Below are positions 19,213 to 30,757 of a DNA stretch of 58,396 nucleotides, in pieces; position 1 is the stretch's first letter, and each line of letters opens with the position of its first letter. Both the position numbers and the translations under genes were made by a program. Location: the NCBI GenBank assembly GCA_025056895.1, contig JANWVJ010000004.1, positions 1 to 58,396 on the forward strand, in the 5' to 3' direction. The DNA comes from Thermoflexales bacterium. Its GTDB lineage: Bacteria; Chloroflexota; Anaerolineae; J036; Brachytrichaceae. The notes below the pieces were generated by a model. That model worked only from the letters and a program-made list of their open reading frames with translations, was not told the origin of the DNA and did no database searches.

Positions 19213-20481
19213 TTAAGAGTAGCCAGCGTCAATGCGGCTCAGCTTATTCTCTAAGCGGCTTGCGCGATACAAGAGCGCCGCACGCACAACCGGCTGCTGG
19301 CACACATGCAGGGCGCGCCGGCAGGCGGATAGCGCCGCCGACAGATCGCCGGCGCGCCACTCGTAATGCTTGGCCATCTCGATCAGCGCCTCCACATCCC
19401 CCTGCTCGGCCAGTTGTTCCCAGTATCTTAACGCTTCGGCCGCGCGATTTTGGCGTTTCAGACAGCGGGCCAACCCGCGCCAGGCTGCTTGACATTGGGC
19501 AGGGGTCGGGTCGGCGCACAACACGGTGCGGTATGCCGCTTCGGCGCGCTGCAATTGCCCAGCGCGTTCACATCCCACGGCAATCGATAAGCGCTCCGCT
19601 GCGGTCGCCGGCTCCGTCAATGCCTGGGCGAGCTGAGCAGCCAAAGTGACCATCGAGAGCACGTCGAACAGATTGTGATACATCACCCGTTCAATGTCTG
19701 CTGTCTGGCCGGTTTGCAAGTAAGCGCGATACAGCTCCGGTATGAGCGCGCCGGGGATATCTTGTTGATCTCGACGCACGCTGAGAATGTGATTCTCAAG
19801 AGAGCCAAGACTGCGCGAAGGAAGGGCATAGCGCCACAGGCGTCGGCTGGGCAACAGCAAATCGAGATGTGTTTTGTTGGACAACGCCGGAGGGATACGG
19901 GCCAACGCGAAGCGAGTCTGGAGTAAAGGCGCATCGAACCCACGTCCGTTGAAGGTAACCAGTATCTTTCTCTGTTCAATCAGCCGGTCTAACGCGCACA
20001 ACATGCCGGCCTCGGCAGCGGGATTAGGCAGAAAGAATTGATCGATCACAAACGATGTAGGGGTCGAGAGATCGGTGGGACAAACGGCTAGTGGTTCGGC
20101 TGCTGCTTCACGATCAACATCAAAGTAGCCGACGCCGACGAGAAAGGCCAGCGTGCCTGCTCCGCCGGCCAGGCCGGTTGTTTCGGTATCCAGAAACAGG
20201 GCGTCGCGCGCATCAAACTCGCCGATTTCTCTAAAGGCAGTAGGCGCTGTGCTCAGCACTTGATCCAACTTGTGCGCACCGTGCTGATAGTGCAGCGGAT
20301 ATTTCGTCCGCCGGATATACGCCGGCCCCAACGGCGTGGAAAGTTCCACATTCCACAACGGCGTAGGATCGGCTTGTGTCGCACCGACAGAATGCATCGC
20401 CGGCTTGAGGTGCGCCACACCCTTCTGGACGCCCAACTTTCCCAGGCGCTTCAACCGCTCGCGCAGTGAGTGATCCACCAC
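19213..20481 (-). CDS. Ribonuclease H-like exonuclease domain (YprB family) with TPR repeats
   Basis: The 422-residue protein carries a DEDD-type nuclease domain at about 90-270. Its first motif is FLDTETTGL, followed by FNGRGFDAPLL and a C-terminal YHNLFDVLSM motif supplying later acidic residues, as in the YprB/RNase_H_2 family. The last ~140 residues are TPR-like helices (AGQLQRAEAAYR, ARCLKRQNRAAEALRYWEQL). Such proteins are predicted 3'-5' exonucleases of unknown substrate; the TPR tail suggests a protein partner. It is divergent from the T-box/valS unit. Confidence 0.78.
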   Translation of the reverse strand: MVDHSLRERLKRLGKLGVQKGVAHLKPAMHSVGATQADPTPLWNVELSTPLGPAYIRRTKYPLHYQHGAHKLDQVLSTAPTAFREIGEFDARDALFLDTETTGLAGGAGTLAFLVGVGYFDVDREAAAEPLAVCPTDLSTPTSFVIDQFFLPNPAAEAGMLCALDRLIEQRKILVTFNGRGFDAPLLQTRFALARIPPALSNKTHLDLLLPSRRLWRYALPSRSLGSLENHILSVRRDQQDIPGALIPELYRAYLQTGQTADIERVMYHNLFDVLSMVTLAAQLAQALTEPATAAERLSIAVGCERAGQLQRAEAAYRTVLCADPTPAQCQAAWRGLARCLKRQNRAAEALRYWEQLAEQGDVEALIEMAKHYEWRAGDLSAALSACRRALHVCQQPVVRAALLYRASRLENKLSRIDAGYS

Positions 20482-20576
20482 AAAGATGATTATCTTACAC
20501 GTTGCGCGCCGGCGCTTAAGCTGCGCACAGCACTATTTGCCACGAGCGCCTCTTGCGGCTGTAAGCACCGACTGCT

Positions 20577-20620
20577 GAGCAGGTGTAGGCGCTGCCTTGG
20601 CCTACACCTGCTCTTTAATC
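20577..20620 (+). terminator. Strong terminator with no plus-strand gene before it
   Basis: GAGCAGGTGTAGGC (20577-20590) pairs perfectly with GCCTACACCTGCTC (20600-20613), followed by TTTAATCTT. The nearest upstream gene runs the other way, so this may end an unannotated small or antisense transcript, or shield the valS promoter just downstream. Confidence 0.65.
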
Positions 20621-20630
20621 TTCGATAGGC

Positions 20631-20636
20631 TATAAT
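20631..20636 (+). promoter_or_regulatory. valS: -10 element of the T-box/valS transcript
   Basis: A perfect TATAAT would give a start near 20643, some 25 bases before the T-box stem I. No good -35 is visible at 17 bases; the preceding terminator hairpin occupies that place. Confidence 0.6.
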
Positions 20637-20664
20637 TTGGCCCACAACTGAATCATAGAACAAC

Positions 20665-20999
20665 GATGAACAAGAGGAGTAGGCGGCCGGCGAAGTTCGG
20701 GCAATGAGCTTCGCGCCGCGCCGACAGGGAGCGCAGATCAGCAGACTGAGAGTCCGCGCCGGAGTGCAGCCGCCGAAGGTCGCTTGGGAGTTGGTTCGGT
20801 AAACGACGGTGCAACCGTCTAAGCCGAACCCGGGCACGCCCGTTATCGCGCAGAGTGTGCGCTTACGCACTGAGCGATTGCTCGGCAGGCAGAAGTGAAG
20901 CGCAAAGTTCGGTGGCACCGCGCAAAGCGCGCTTGGATGGGTGTGAAATCTCAAGGCGCCTTTTCGTCCGAAAGCAGGATGAAAAGGCGCCTTTTAGTT
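20665..20999 (+). ncRNA. T-box riboswitch (valine) upstream of valS
   Basis: The core T-box sequence GGTGGCACCGCG is at 20911-20922. Stem I shows the loop E signature: AGTA (20678-20681), then GGCGGC pairing with GCCGCC (20769-20774), then GAA (20775-20777). The likely specifier codon follows as GTC (20779-20781), valine, matching the downstream gene. Below it CAAG (20671-20674) pairs with CTTG (20783-20786). The leader ends in a terminator: AAGGCGCCTTTTC (20953-20965) pairs perfectly with GAAAAGGCGCCTT (20981-20993), then TTAGTTT. Uncharged tRNA-Val would favour the antiterminator and switch valS on. Confidence 0.93.
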
Positions 21000-21095
21000 T
21001 GCGGTGCAGGGCTTCGACCGTGGCATGTCACACCGAGCCATTCAGCAACCAACCCAAGCGTCGGTTCTGAAGAGTTAACACCGAGAGTGAGCACG

Positions 21096-23915
<2,820 letters not shown>

Positions 23916-23942
23916 GACGCACTCCCAGCGTGCGCGGCGATG

Positions 23943-24710
23943 CTAGCCGGCGCTCGCTTGTTCGCGCGGGTTGTCGTCAGATGGCGGCTGCGTTTCTTGT
24001 GCCGCAGCCGCCAGGTCTTGCAACGCGTTATAGGCAGCGTTTTGTTCGGCCATTTGCTTGCTCGTGCCTGTGCCGGTTGCCACAACCTCGCTGCCGATCC
24101 ACACTTGAACCGTGAACACCTTGGCGTGATCCGGCCCCTCGGCAGATACCAGCCGATAGCGAGGGATCACACCGTGGGCAGCTTGGGTCCACTCCTGTAA
24201 CCGGCTCTTGGGGTCGCGATCGAGATTTTCTTGCAAAATGGCCGGCATGGCGCGCTCGATGATGGGAGCGAAGAAGTCGTAAGCGGCTTGATAGCCTTGG
24301 TCGAGGTACAAGGCGCCCAGCAGCGCCTCGAAGGCGTCGCCGAGGATATTGGCGCGGTGACGGCCACCGCTGTCGATTTCGCCCTTGCCCAGCCGCAAGC
24401 GATCGGGCAAACCGATTTGCTCGGCAAACTTCGCCAGTGTGCCGGCGCGCACCAAGGCAGCGCGCAGCGCCGTCAAGCGGCCTTCGTCAAGGTCGGGGAA
24501 ACGCTGGTACAACCACGCCGCGGCGATAAAGTCCAGAATAGCGTCTCCCAGAAACTCCAGCCGCTCGTTGTCCTGCACCGGTTTGCCGCCTTCGGTGGCG
24601 TGCTCGTTTGCATACGAGGCATGGGTCAGCGCGCGCAGCAGTTTGTCCGGGTCGCGGAATTCGGGCAACATATTTTTAGTAGCATGCAGTTGACGCGCAG
24701 AAATGGTCAA
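23943..24710 (-). CDS. rnc: Ribonuclease III
   Basis: This dsRNA endonuclease processes rRNA precursors and structured mRNAs. The 255-residue protein has the signature NERLEFLGDAIL (48-59), the second metal site with D125 and E128 (GDAFEALLGALYLDQG), and a C-terminal dsRNA-binding domain (about 165-235, ending in the K-x-A-E-x-x-A-A motif). The tail after it is polar and low-complexity. It is the last gene of a minus-strand operon, nine bases after fabF, and converges with valS. The acpP gene that often sits between fabF and rnc is missing here. Confidence 0.95.
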   Translation of the reverse strand: MTISARQLHATKNMLPEFRDPDKLLRALTHASYANEHATEGGKPVQDNERLEFLGDAILDFIAAAWLYQRFPDLDEGRLTALRAALVRAGTLAKFAEQIGLPDRLRLGKGEIDSGGRHRANILGDAFEALLGALYLDQGYQAAYDFFAPIIERAMPAILQENLDRDPKSRLQEWTQAAHGVIPRYRLVSAEGPDHAKVFTVQVWIGSEVVATGTGTSKQMAEQNAAYNALQDLAAAAQETQPPSDDNPREQASAG

Positions 24711-24718
24711 CCCTGAGG

Positions 24719-25963
24719 TTACTCGAATCGCTTGAGGATCAGTACACTGTTATGGCCGCCAAAGCCGAACGAGTTGTTCATGGCATACCGAATGGACATG
24801 CGGCGCGTCTCGTTCGGCATGAAATCGAGACCGTCGCACTGTGGATCGACTTCGCTCAGGTTGCGCGTGCCGGGCACAAGACCGGTTTGAATTGCGCGGA
24901 CACAGACAGCCGCCTCCATCGCGCCGGCTGCGCCCATCATGTGGCCGGTCATGCTCTTCGTACTGCTGATGGCCACGCGGTGGGCATGCTCGCCGAACAC
25001 AGATTTGATGGCTTGCGCTTCGGCGACATCGTTCAAGGGCGTCGCTGTACCATGCGCGTTGATGTAATCGATCTCTTGCGGGCCGATGCCGGCGCTATCG
25101 AGGGCGCGTCGAATGGCGCGCGCTGCGCCAACGCCCCCTTCAGAGGGCGCAATGACGTGGAAGGCATCGGTTGTTTGTCCATAGCCCACGATCTCGGCCA
25201 GGATATGGGCGCCACGCGCCTGGGCAAACTCCAACGACTCGAGCACCATGACCACTGCTCCTTCGCCGATGATGACGCCGTCACGGTGTTTGTCAAACGG
25301 TTTTGGGGAGCGCGAGGGCACTTCGTTGTCATGGCTTAACGCGCCCAAGCGGTCGAAGCTGGCGACGCCGATGTAGGTCACCGTGGCGTCGGCCCCGCCG
25401 GCAATCGCAACGCCGGCATCGCCGCGTTTGACCATCAGATATGCTTGGCCGAGTGCATCGTTGCTGGTCGCGCATGCGCTGACGGGAGAATTCGACGGCC
25501 CTTTCGCGCCGAGTTCTATGGCCAACATGCCGGAAGCGCCGTTGTTGATCACCATCGGAATGCAGAAGGGACTGATACGGCGCGGGCCTTGCTGCTTCAA
25601 AATCTCGTACTGGTCGAGCAAGGTTTGTAGGCCGCCGATGGCCGTGCCGATCACAATTGCCGTGTCTTCGCTGATTTCCGGCGTGATCGACAGGCCGGCA
25701 TCTCGCACAGCTTGTTTAGCCGCCACGATCGCATACTGTTCATACAAGTCCATGCGACGCAGCTCTTTCGGGTCGATGGCCACGGTGGGATCGAAATGTT
25801 TGACCTCACAGCCCACGCGCACAGGGAGATTGCCGGCGTCGAAGCGCGTGATCGGCGCAACACCGGACTTTCCCTCTAACAACGCTTGCCAAGTGGTGTC
25901 TATGTCGTTGCCCAGCGGCGTCACAGCCCCGATGCCGGTGATCACTACCCGTTGTTCCTTCAT
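24719..25963 (-). CDS. fabF: Beta-ketoacyl-ACP synthase II
   Basis: This condensing enzyme elongates acyl-ACP with malonyl-ACP in fatty-acid synthesis. The 414-residue protein has the Cys-His-His triad: C164 in VSACATSNDA, the His in YINAHGTATPLND, and the His in KSMTGHMMGAAGA. The GFGGHN motif closes the protein. AGAGGAG upstream of the ATG supports the start. It follows the glycosyltransferase by 25 bases and precedes rnc by eight. Confidence 0.96.
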   Translation of the reverse strand: MKEQRVVITGIGAVTPLGNDIDTTWQALLEGKSGVAPITRFDAGNLPVRVGCEVKHFDPTVAIDPKELRRMDLYEQYAIVAAKQAVRDAGLSITPEISEDTAIVIGTAIGGLQTLLDQYEILKQQGPRRISPFCIPMVINNGASGMLAIELGAKGPSNSPVSACATSNDALGQAYLMVKRGDAGVAIAGGADATVTYIGVASFDRLGALSHDNEVPSRSPKPFDKHRDGVIIGEGAVVMVLESLEFAQARGAHILAEIVGYGQTTDAFHVIAPSEGGVGAARAIRRALDSAGIGPQEIDYINAHGTATPLNDVAEAQAIKSVFGEHAHRVAISSTKSMTGHMMGAAGAMEAAVCVRAIQTGLVPGTRNLSEVDPQCDGLDFMPNETRRMSIRYAMNNSFGFGGHNSVLILKRFE

Positions 25964-25988
25964 GAGTACAAGCTCCTCTCCGATTTGG

Positions 25989-26759
25989 CTAGTTGTCCAG
26001 TTTGGTCGTCCGCACGCGCCATAGCCCTTTCAAATCCTCGATGGCGGTCGGGATGATCTTGACGCGACTATCGAGGTCTTCGATCCACTCCACAGGCACT
26101 TCCCAGACGCGATAGCCACGTTGTTCGGCGCGGATCAACAACTCAGAGTCAAAGAACCAGTTGTTGTCCACGATGTGGGGGATCAGATCGCGCACCGCCT
26201 GGCGCGTGAGGGCTTTGAAGCCGCACTGCGCGTCGGAGAAGCGGCGGCGGGGAAACATCAATTTAACAATCAGGTTGTAGCAGCGTGAGATGATCTCGCG
26301 TTTGAGCTGACGGGTCACGCGCGCGCCGGCCATCAGACGCGAGCCGGTCGCCACGTGATATGCGCCGCGCGCCAGCGGCTCGATCAGGGGCATGAAGTGG
26401 CGAAGATTGGTGGACAAATCAACATCCATGTACGAAACGATGTCGGCGTCCGAAGTCGTCCAGGCAGCCTTGAGCGCGCGCCCGCGCCCTTTGGCATCCA
26501 AGTGGATGTAGGTCACCTCGGCGGGGAAACGTTCGGCAAGTGAACGAGCGATTTCCAGCGTGCGATCTTTCGAAGCATTGTCGGCAATCATGATGCGCCA
26601 ACGGTAAGGGCAATTGTCCCGCAGAAATGCCCGCAGCTTGGTGACGCTCGGCTCCAAGTCGCGCTCCTCGTTGTACACCGGGATAACCACATCCACGGTG
26701 ACGGCGGAGGCCACCGATGTAGGAACAGTCGATACAGGGACCGAGGATGCTGTGCTCAA
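25989..26759 (-). CDS. Family 2 glycosyltransferase, dolichyl-phosphate hexose synthase type
   Basis: This 256-residue GT-A fold enzyme opens with VDVVIPVYNEE, has the IADNASKDRT nucleotide-binding segment, a D-x-D motif in YMDVDLST, and the CGFKALTRQ and NNWFFDSELL acceptor-side motifs of the polyprenyl-phosphate glucose/mannose synthase group. No C-terminal membrane helices are present. The start is a TTG with GGAG eight bases before it; no ATG is available upstream of the conserved domain. It probably transfers a hexose from NDP-sugar to a lipid carrier. The MFS gene ends 19 bases upstream, making this the second gene of the MFS-GT-fabF-rnc run. Confidence 0.85.
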   Translation of the reverse strand: MSTASSVPVSTVPTSVASAVTVDVVIPVYNEERDLEPSVTKLRAFLRDNCPYRWRIMIADNASKDRTLEIARSLAERFPAEVTYIHLDAKGRGRALKAAWTTSDADIVSYMDVDLSTNLRHFMPLIEPLARGAYHVATGSRLMAGARVTRQLKREIISRCYNLIVKLMFPRRRFSDAQCGFKALTRQAVRDLIPHIVDNNWFFDSELLIRAEQRGYRVWEVPVEWIEDLDSRVKIIPTAIEDLKGLWRVRTTKLDN

Positions 26760-26778
26760 TGGTTATGCTCCGCGCCGA

Positions 26779-28176
26779 TTATATTGCAGCCTTCTCAGCG
26801 TTCGTAGGTGCCGGCAAAGCGTCAAGCGAAGCGTGATGCGATGCGCCGGGCGGCAGACGAAAGGCAATCAGCAAGCCGGCCCCCACCACCCCAACGACAA
26901 TCGCGAAGACCACCGCATACGGCAAGGCGCCTTCCAACGTACCGCTCAGATTGTTCATCAGCGCCCCACCCAGCACCGGCGTGAGCGAGGCCAAACCGCT
27001 GATCGTGTTAAACACGCCGACATAGGTGGCACGATACCGCTCAGCCGAGTTGTCCATCACGTAACCCAAATAACCCAATACCAACGAGTGCGATACCGCG
27101 CCGTTCAAGCCGACGGCAAGTAGGGTCATGCCATAGGCGACGCCGCGCAATTCCGCCGACACAACGGGCACAATGGCCAACACGAGGCACAGGGCCGGTG
27201 CGATGAACTGCATGCTGGACGAAGCCTGCAAGACACGGCGCGTACCGAAACGGTCATGCTGCCAGCCAAACAAGACAATACCGGCGATGCTGCCGATGAT
27301 GAACGCCAAACTGTAAGCGCCAATAGACGAATCGGGCAAATTCAACTGCTCGCGGCCAAACACCACGTAGAAGGGCGCGGCCATCACTTCTACAGCGGTC
27401 AGAAAGCGCGCCAGCAAGACGCGCCGGAACAGCGCATCAGTCGCCACAATCGCGCGCAAATCGGTGAAGAAGCTCGATCGCTGAGAGTGCCGGACAGCCT
27501 CTTCGGTCACCGGGTTCTCTTGCAAAAAGAGGATGATCACTAGCGAAACTGTGAATGCAAGCCAGGCGCAGGTAAAAATGACGGCATAGTTCAGCGGGAA
27601 CGGCAAACCGTCTGGCGCGAGAATGCGCTCGACCACCAGACCCACGCCCACGCCGCCGATTGCGCCGATGAACTGGCCGATTGCCATGCTGCGCCCACGC
27701 ATGCGAGGGCTGAGCGCCCGACTCAGCATATCGAACCAGGCCACGCCGGCCAGGGCATCGCAGATGTTGAAAATCAGAATTGCCAGAATCAACAGCCAAA
27801 TGGTGAGGATCGGCTGTTGTGCCTCGGTGAAGAAAAGCCAGGCCGCAAACAGAATGAACATCTGCCGGCCGATCAAGCTGGGGATAATGAGATAAGGCTT
27901 TTCGCGTCGTTTGCCGCGCACCAAGCGCGCCGCGAACAATTGGGGCAGAAACCAACTCACGCTCCACATCATGCCCACTGCGCCGATGAGCGCTTTGTCG
28001 TCGGTCAATTTGCTGGCCAATCCGACCAGCACGGTGACGGTTGGGATAAAGTAGATGCCGATGCTGAACGTGATAATGTCGCCGGTGAACACCCAGAAAT
28101 TGCGCCGGCTGTCTAAAATCGGCGCGACAGGAGGTGCAGCCTGAATCGTATGCTGATCTGTGATTTGAGCCGCCAT
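26779..28176 (-). CDS. Major facilitator superfamily transporter
   Basis: The protein of about 465 residues shows twelve likely transmembrane segments and an MFS-like loop (DALAGVAWFDMLSRALSPRMRGRSMA) in the first half. A second, weaker loop (FGWQHDRFGTRR) lies in the second half. The substrate cannot be read. Starts at 28191 and 28176 are both possible and neither has a Shine-Dalgarno site; a TATGAT hexamer ten bases before the ATG at 28176 would yield an almost leaderless message. It is divergent from the SGNH gene with nearly overlapping start regions and heads the MFS-GT-fabF-rnc run. Confidence 0.8.
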   Translation of the reverse strand: MAAQITDQHTIQAAPPVAPILDSRRNFWVFTGDIITFSIGIYFIPTVTVLVGLASKLTDDKALIGAVGMMWSVSWFLPQLFAARLVRGKRREKPYLIIPSLIGRQMFILFAAWLFFTEAQQPILTIWLLILAILIFNICDALAGVAWFDMLSRALSPRMRGRSMAIGQFIGAIGGVGVGLVVERILAPDGLPFPLNYAVIFTCAWLAFTVSLVIILFLQENPVTEEAVRHSQRSSFFTDLRAIVATDALFRRVLLARFLTAVEVMAAPFYVVFGREQLNLPDSSIGAYSLAFIIGSIAGIVLFGWQHDRFGTRRVLQASSSMQFIAPALCLVLAIVPVVSAELRGVAYGMTLLAVGLNGAVSHSLVLGYLGYVMDNSAERYRATYVGVFNTISGLASLTPVLGGALMNNLSGTLEGALPYAVVFAIVVGVVGAGLLIAFRLPPGASHHASLDALPAPTNAEKAAI

Positions 28177-28197
28177 AAGGATGGATATCATACGCGA
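28177..28197. promoter_or_regulatory. Overlapping divergent promoter between the MFS and SGNH genes
   Basis: Only about 21 bases separate the two preferred start codons. TATCAT at 28186-28191 lies six bases before the plus-strand GTG. The opposite strand of the same segment contains TATGAT (28187-28192). Both genes lack ribosome binding sites, so each could be transcribed leaderless from this shared element. Confidence 0.4.
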
Positions 28198-29268
28198 GTG
28201 AGGCGTCTGGTAGGCGCGCTGATCGCCGTTGTGTTATGCGCTCTGTGCATGACGCGCGCAGAGGCGAGTGGAACCCATTCAGAAGGAACCGTCGCCATGA
28301 CGGTAACAGAGCAAGGGGTGTATGCGCGTCAGTCGCCGAGTGTGGCTGCGCCGCCCGCATTTTTGGCGGCTCAGGGCGGCGTATATGCCGTCACAGCGCG
28401 CACCCCTGCCGGGGACTGGCTACAAGTTGAGGGGGGGTGGCTGCCGGCTTTGCTGGGTGAGATACAAGGTGAGGTGAATGGCTTGCCGGCCATACAACCG
28501 CCGGCTGCGCCTGTGCTCAACGGCAACCGCACCGCTCTGCCAGCTTGGATTCCCAGAATCACAGCACGCATGCGGCAGCGTTATCAGAGCGCCCTGCGTG
28601 CCGGTCGGAATCCGCGCATGTTCACCGTGGCCGGAGACAGCAACTCGGAATGGCTGCGCTACCAGGGGCGGGTCGCAGCCGGCAGGTTTGAACTCGGCGC
28701 TTGGCGCACGGTGGCTGCCCGCTTCGATCCGTCCTTCACACGCCGCAGCATCGCCGTGCGGGGCGGCGCAGGTGCATTTTCGATGTTCGACCCTGCGCTG
28801 GCCCCTATCCCACCTTGCCGCCCGGACGAGGGTCTGTTTGCTTGTGAGCTGCGCATCTCGAATGCCGGCATCGTCTTCATTCAACTCGGCACCGGCGACC
28901 GCTTTGCATGGCGCGAGTTCGAGGCAAACTATCGCCGCCTGATCGACTATGCGCTTAGCCAGAACGTGCTGGCGGTGCTGGTGACCAAAGCCGATGACAT
29001 GGAATCATGGCAAGGCGGCGCACCGATCGGTTACATCAATGACACCATTCGTCGTCTGGCCCAAGAGTACGAGCTGCCTTTGCTGGACTTCTTCGCTGCA
29101 ACACGCACGCTGCCGGTTGTGCCCAACCCAGAACTGCCCCATCGGCCACTCATGCAGTACGGGTTGCACGACGAATGGGGCTACTACTTCCATCTAACGG
29201 AAGATGGGTATGCCCTGCGCATTCTGACGACCCTGCAAACGCTGGATGCGGTGACGCGCGGGCGGTGA
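28198..29268 (+). CDS. Secreted SGNH/GDSL-type hydrolase
   Basis: This protein of about 356 residues has an N-terminal signal peptide (RRLVGALIAVVLCALCMTRA). An SH3-like domain at about 35-95 (VYARQSPSVAAPP, GDWLQVEGGWLPA) is followed by an SGNH hydrolase domain. The catalytic Ser is in FTVAGDSNSEW, a block III-like segment is IQLGTGD, and the catalytic His is in YYFHLTEDGYAL. Such enzymes remove acyl groups from polysaccharides or lipids at the cell surface. The GTG at 28198 begins the signal peptide; an ATG 48 bases upstream would overlap the divergent MFS gene. Confidence 0.75.
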   Translation: MRRLVGALIAVVLCALCMTRAEASGTHSEGTVAMTVTEQGVYARQSPSVAAPPAFLAAQGGVYAVTARTPAGDWLQVEGGWLPALLGEIQGEVNGLPAIQPPAAPVLNGNRTALPAWIPRITARMRQRYQSALRAGRNPRMFTVAGDSNSEWLRYQGRVAAGRFELGAWRTVAARFDPSFTRRSIAVRGGAGAFSMFDPALAPIPPCRPDEGLFACELRISNAGIVFIQLGTGDRFAWREFEANYRRLIDYALSQNVLAVLVTKADDMESWQGGAPIGYINDTIRRLAQEYELPLLDFFAATRTLPVVPNPELPHRPLMQYGLHDEWGYYFHLTEDGYALRILTTLQTLDAVTRGR

Positions 29269-29413
29269 TCGAGCATCAAGTAACAAGCAGACCGACAGGA
29301 CACCCCCTGCCTACTCCGTGCTTTATGATTGGTAGTCGGTGCGAAACACGCCAGCCAATTAACGAGGCGCCGGCGCTCATCGCGCCCCAATCTTCAAACG
29401 CAGAGAGCACATC

Positions 29414-30733
29414 ATGGGTAAAACGTTCGCCGAAAAGGCGCTGGCCCGCGCATCCGGCCAACCCGACGTGACAGCCGGCCAGATCGTGGATGCCAGACCG
29501 GACCGTATTCTGAGCCACGACAACACGGCTGCCATCTACCGTTTGTTCAAACAACTGGGCGTTGAAAAGGTCAAGCATCCTGAACGACTGGCCGTGACGC
29601 TGGACCACGCCGTGCCGGCGCCGACTACTCAGCACGCCCAGAACCATGCCGAGGCGCGCCGCTTTGTGGCAGAACAAGGCGTGACGCATTTTTTTGAGGT
29701 CGGACGCGGCATCTGCCATCAGGTGCTCAGTGAAGAAGCGCTGGTGTTGCCCGGCCAACTCATCCTCGGCGCGGACAGCCACACGACGCATTACGGCTGG
29801 CTGGGCGCATTCGGGGCCGGCGTTGGGCGCAGTGAAGTAGCTGCCCTATGGGCCACAGGCGAGCTATGGCTGCGCGTGCCGGAGAGCATCAAAATCGTCC
29901 TGAACGGCGAACTGCCGTTTGGCGTCACGGCAAAAGATTTCTGCCTGAAACTGATCGGCGACCTCGGCGCGGATGGCGGCTTGTACGCCAGCATCGAGTT
30001 TCACGGCGACGGAATTCGACATCTTAGCCTGGAGAGCCGCATGGTCATTCCTAACATGATGGCCGAATTTGGCGCAAAGAATGCTTACTTGTCGCCGGAC
30101 GAGGCGGTGTTCGCTTATCTGGCCGAGCGACTTGAGAGACGCAAGCAGCGAGAAGCGCACGAGAGCGGAAAAGCGGAAGAGAGAGAGGACTGGTCGGCAG
30201 TGGTGCGGCGCGATGCGCTCTACCCCGATGCAGATGCAGTGTACATCGCCACCCATGTGTACGATGCGAGCACACTGGAGCCGATGATCGCCAAGCCGCA
30301 CCGTGTCGATAACGTTGTGCCCCTGAGCGAGGTGCGAGGGGTGCGCGTCCAACAAGCATTTCTCGGCACATGCACGAACGGTCGGTTGGAAGACCTGGCA
30401 GCGGCATGTGCCGTGCTTCAGGGCAAGCGCATCGCGCGCGGCACACGCATGGTGGTCATTCCTGCTTCTTCAGAAGTCCTGCAAGAAGCGACGCGCTTGG
30501 GCTACATCTCAACCTTCTTGGAAGCCGGCGCTGTGATCGGTGTGCCGGGCTGCGGCCCGTGCATGGGCAATCACATGGGCATCCCTGCGCCCAACGAAGT
30601 GACGATCAGCAGCGCGAATCGCAACTTTCGGGGGCGCATGGGCACCCGTGAGAGTGAAATTTACTTGGCTTCGCCGGCAGTGGTGGCAGCCAGCGCAGTC
30701 GCCGGCTACATCGCCGACCCGCGCGACGTATGA
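29414..30733 (+). CDS. leuC: 3-isopropylmalate dehydratase/homoaconitase large subunit (LeuC-like)
   Basis: This aconitase-superfamily enzyme carries a 4Fe-4S cluster held by Cys 320 (LGTCTNGR), 380 and 383 (GCGPCMGNH). The substrate segments [16 protein letters not shown] and [16 protein letters not shown] are intact. At 439 residues it fits the shorter two-subunit type found in archaea, Thermus and Chloroflexota. A charged insert ([18 protein letters not shown]) lies near residues 238-255. The small swivel-domain subunit (leuD) is not adjacent; the next gene is a convergent SDR. The substrate could be isopropylmalate, homocitrate or a relative such as dimethylmalate. Confidence 0.85.
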   Translation: MGKTFAEKALARASGQPDVTAGQIVDARPDRILSHDNTAAIYRLFKQLGVEKVKHPERLAVTLDHAVPAPTTQHAQNHAEARRFVAEQGVTHFFEVGRGICHQVLSEEALVLPGQLILGADSHTTHYGWLGAFGAGVGRSEVAALWATGELWLRVPESIKIVLNGELPFGVTAKDFCLKLIGDLGADGGLYASIEFHGDGIRHLSLESRMVIPNMMAEFGAKNAYLSPDEAVFAYLAERLERRKQREAHESGKAEEREDWSAVVRRDALYPDADAVYIATHVYDASTLEPMIAKPHRVDNVVPLSEVRGVRVQQAFLGTCTNGRLEDLAAACAVLQGKRIARGTRMVVIPASSEVLQEATRLGYISTFLEAGAVIGVPGCGPCMGNHMGIPAPNEVTISSANRNFRGRMGTRESEIYLASPAVVAASAVAGYIADPRDV

Positions 30734-30757
30734 GTGCGCATTCTCAGACAGCCGAGC

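Noticed and set aside
20895-21095. Upstream extension of the valS frame
   Set aside because: It overlaps the T-box core and terminator; the normal ValS N-terminus begins at 21096.
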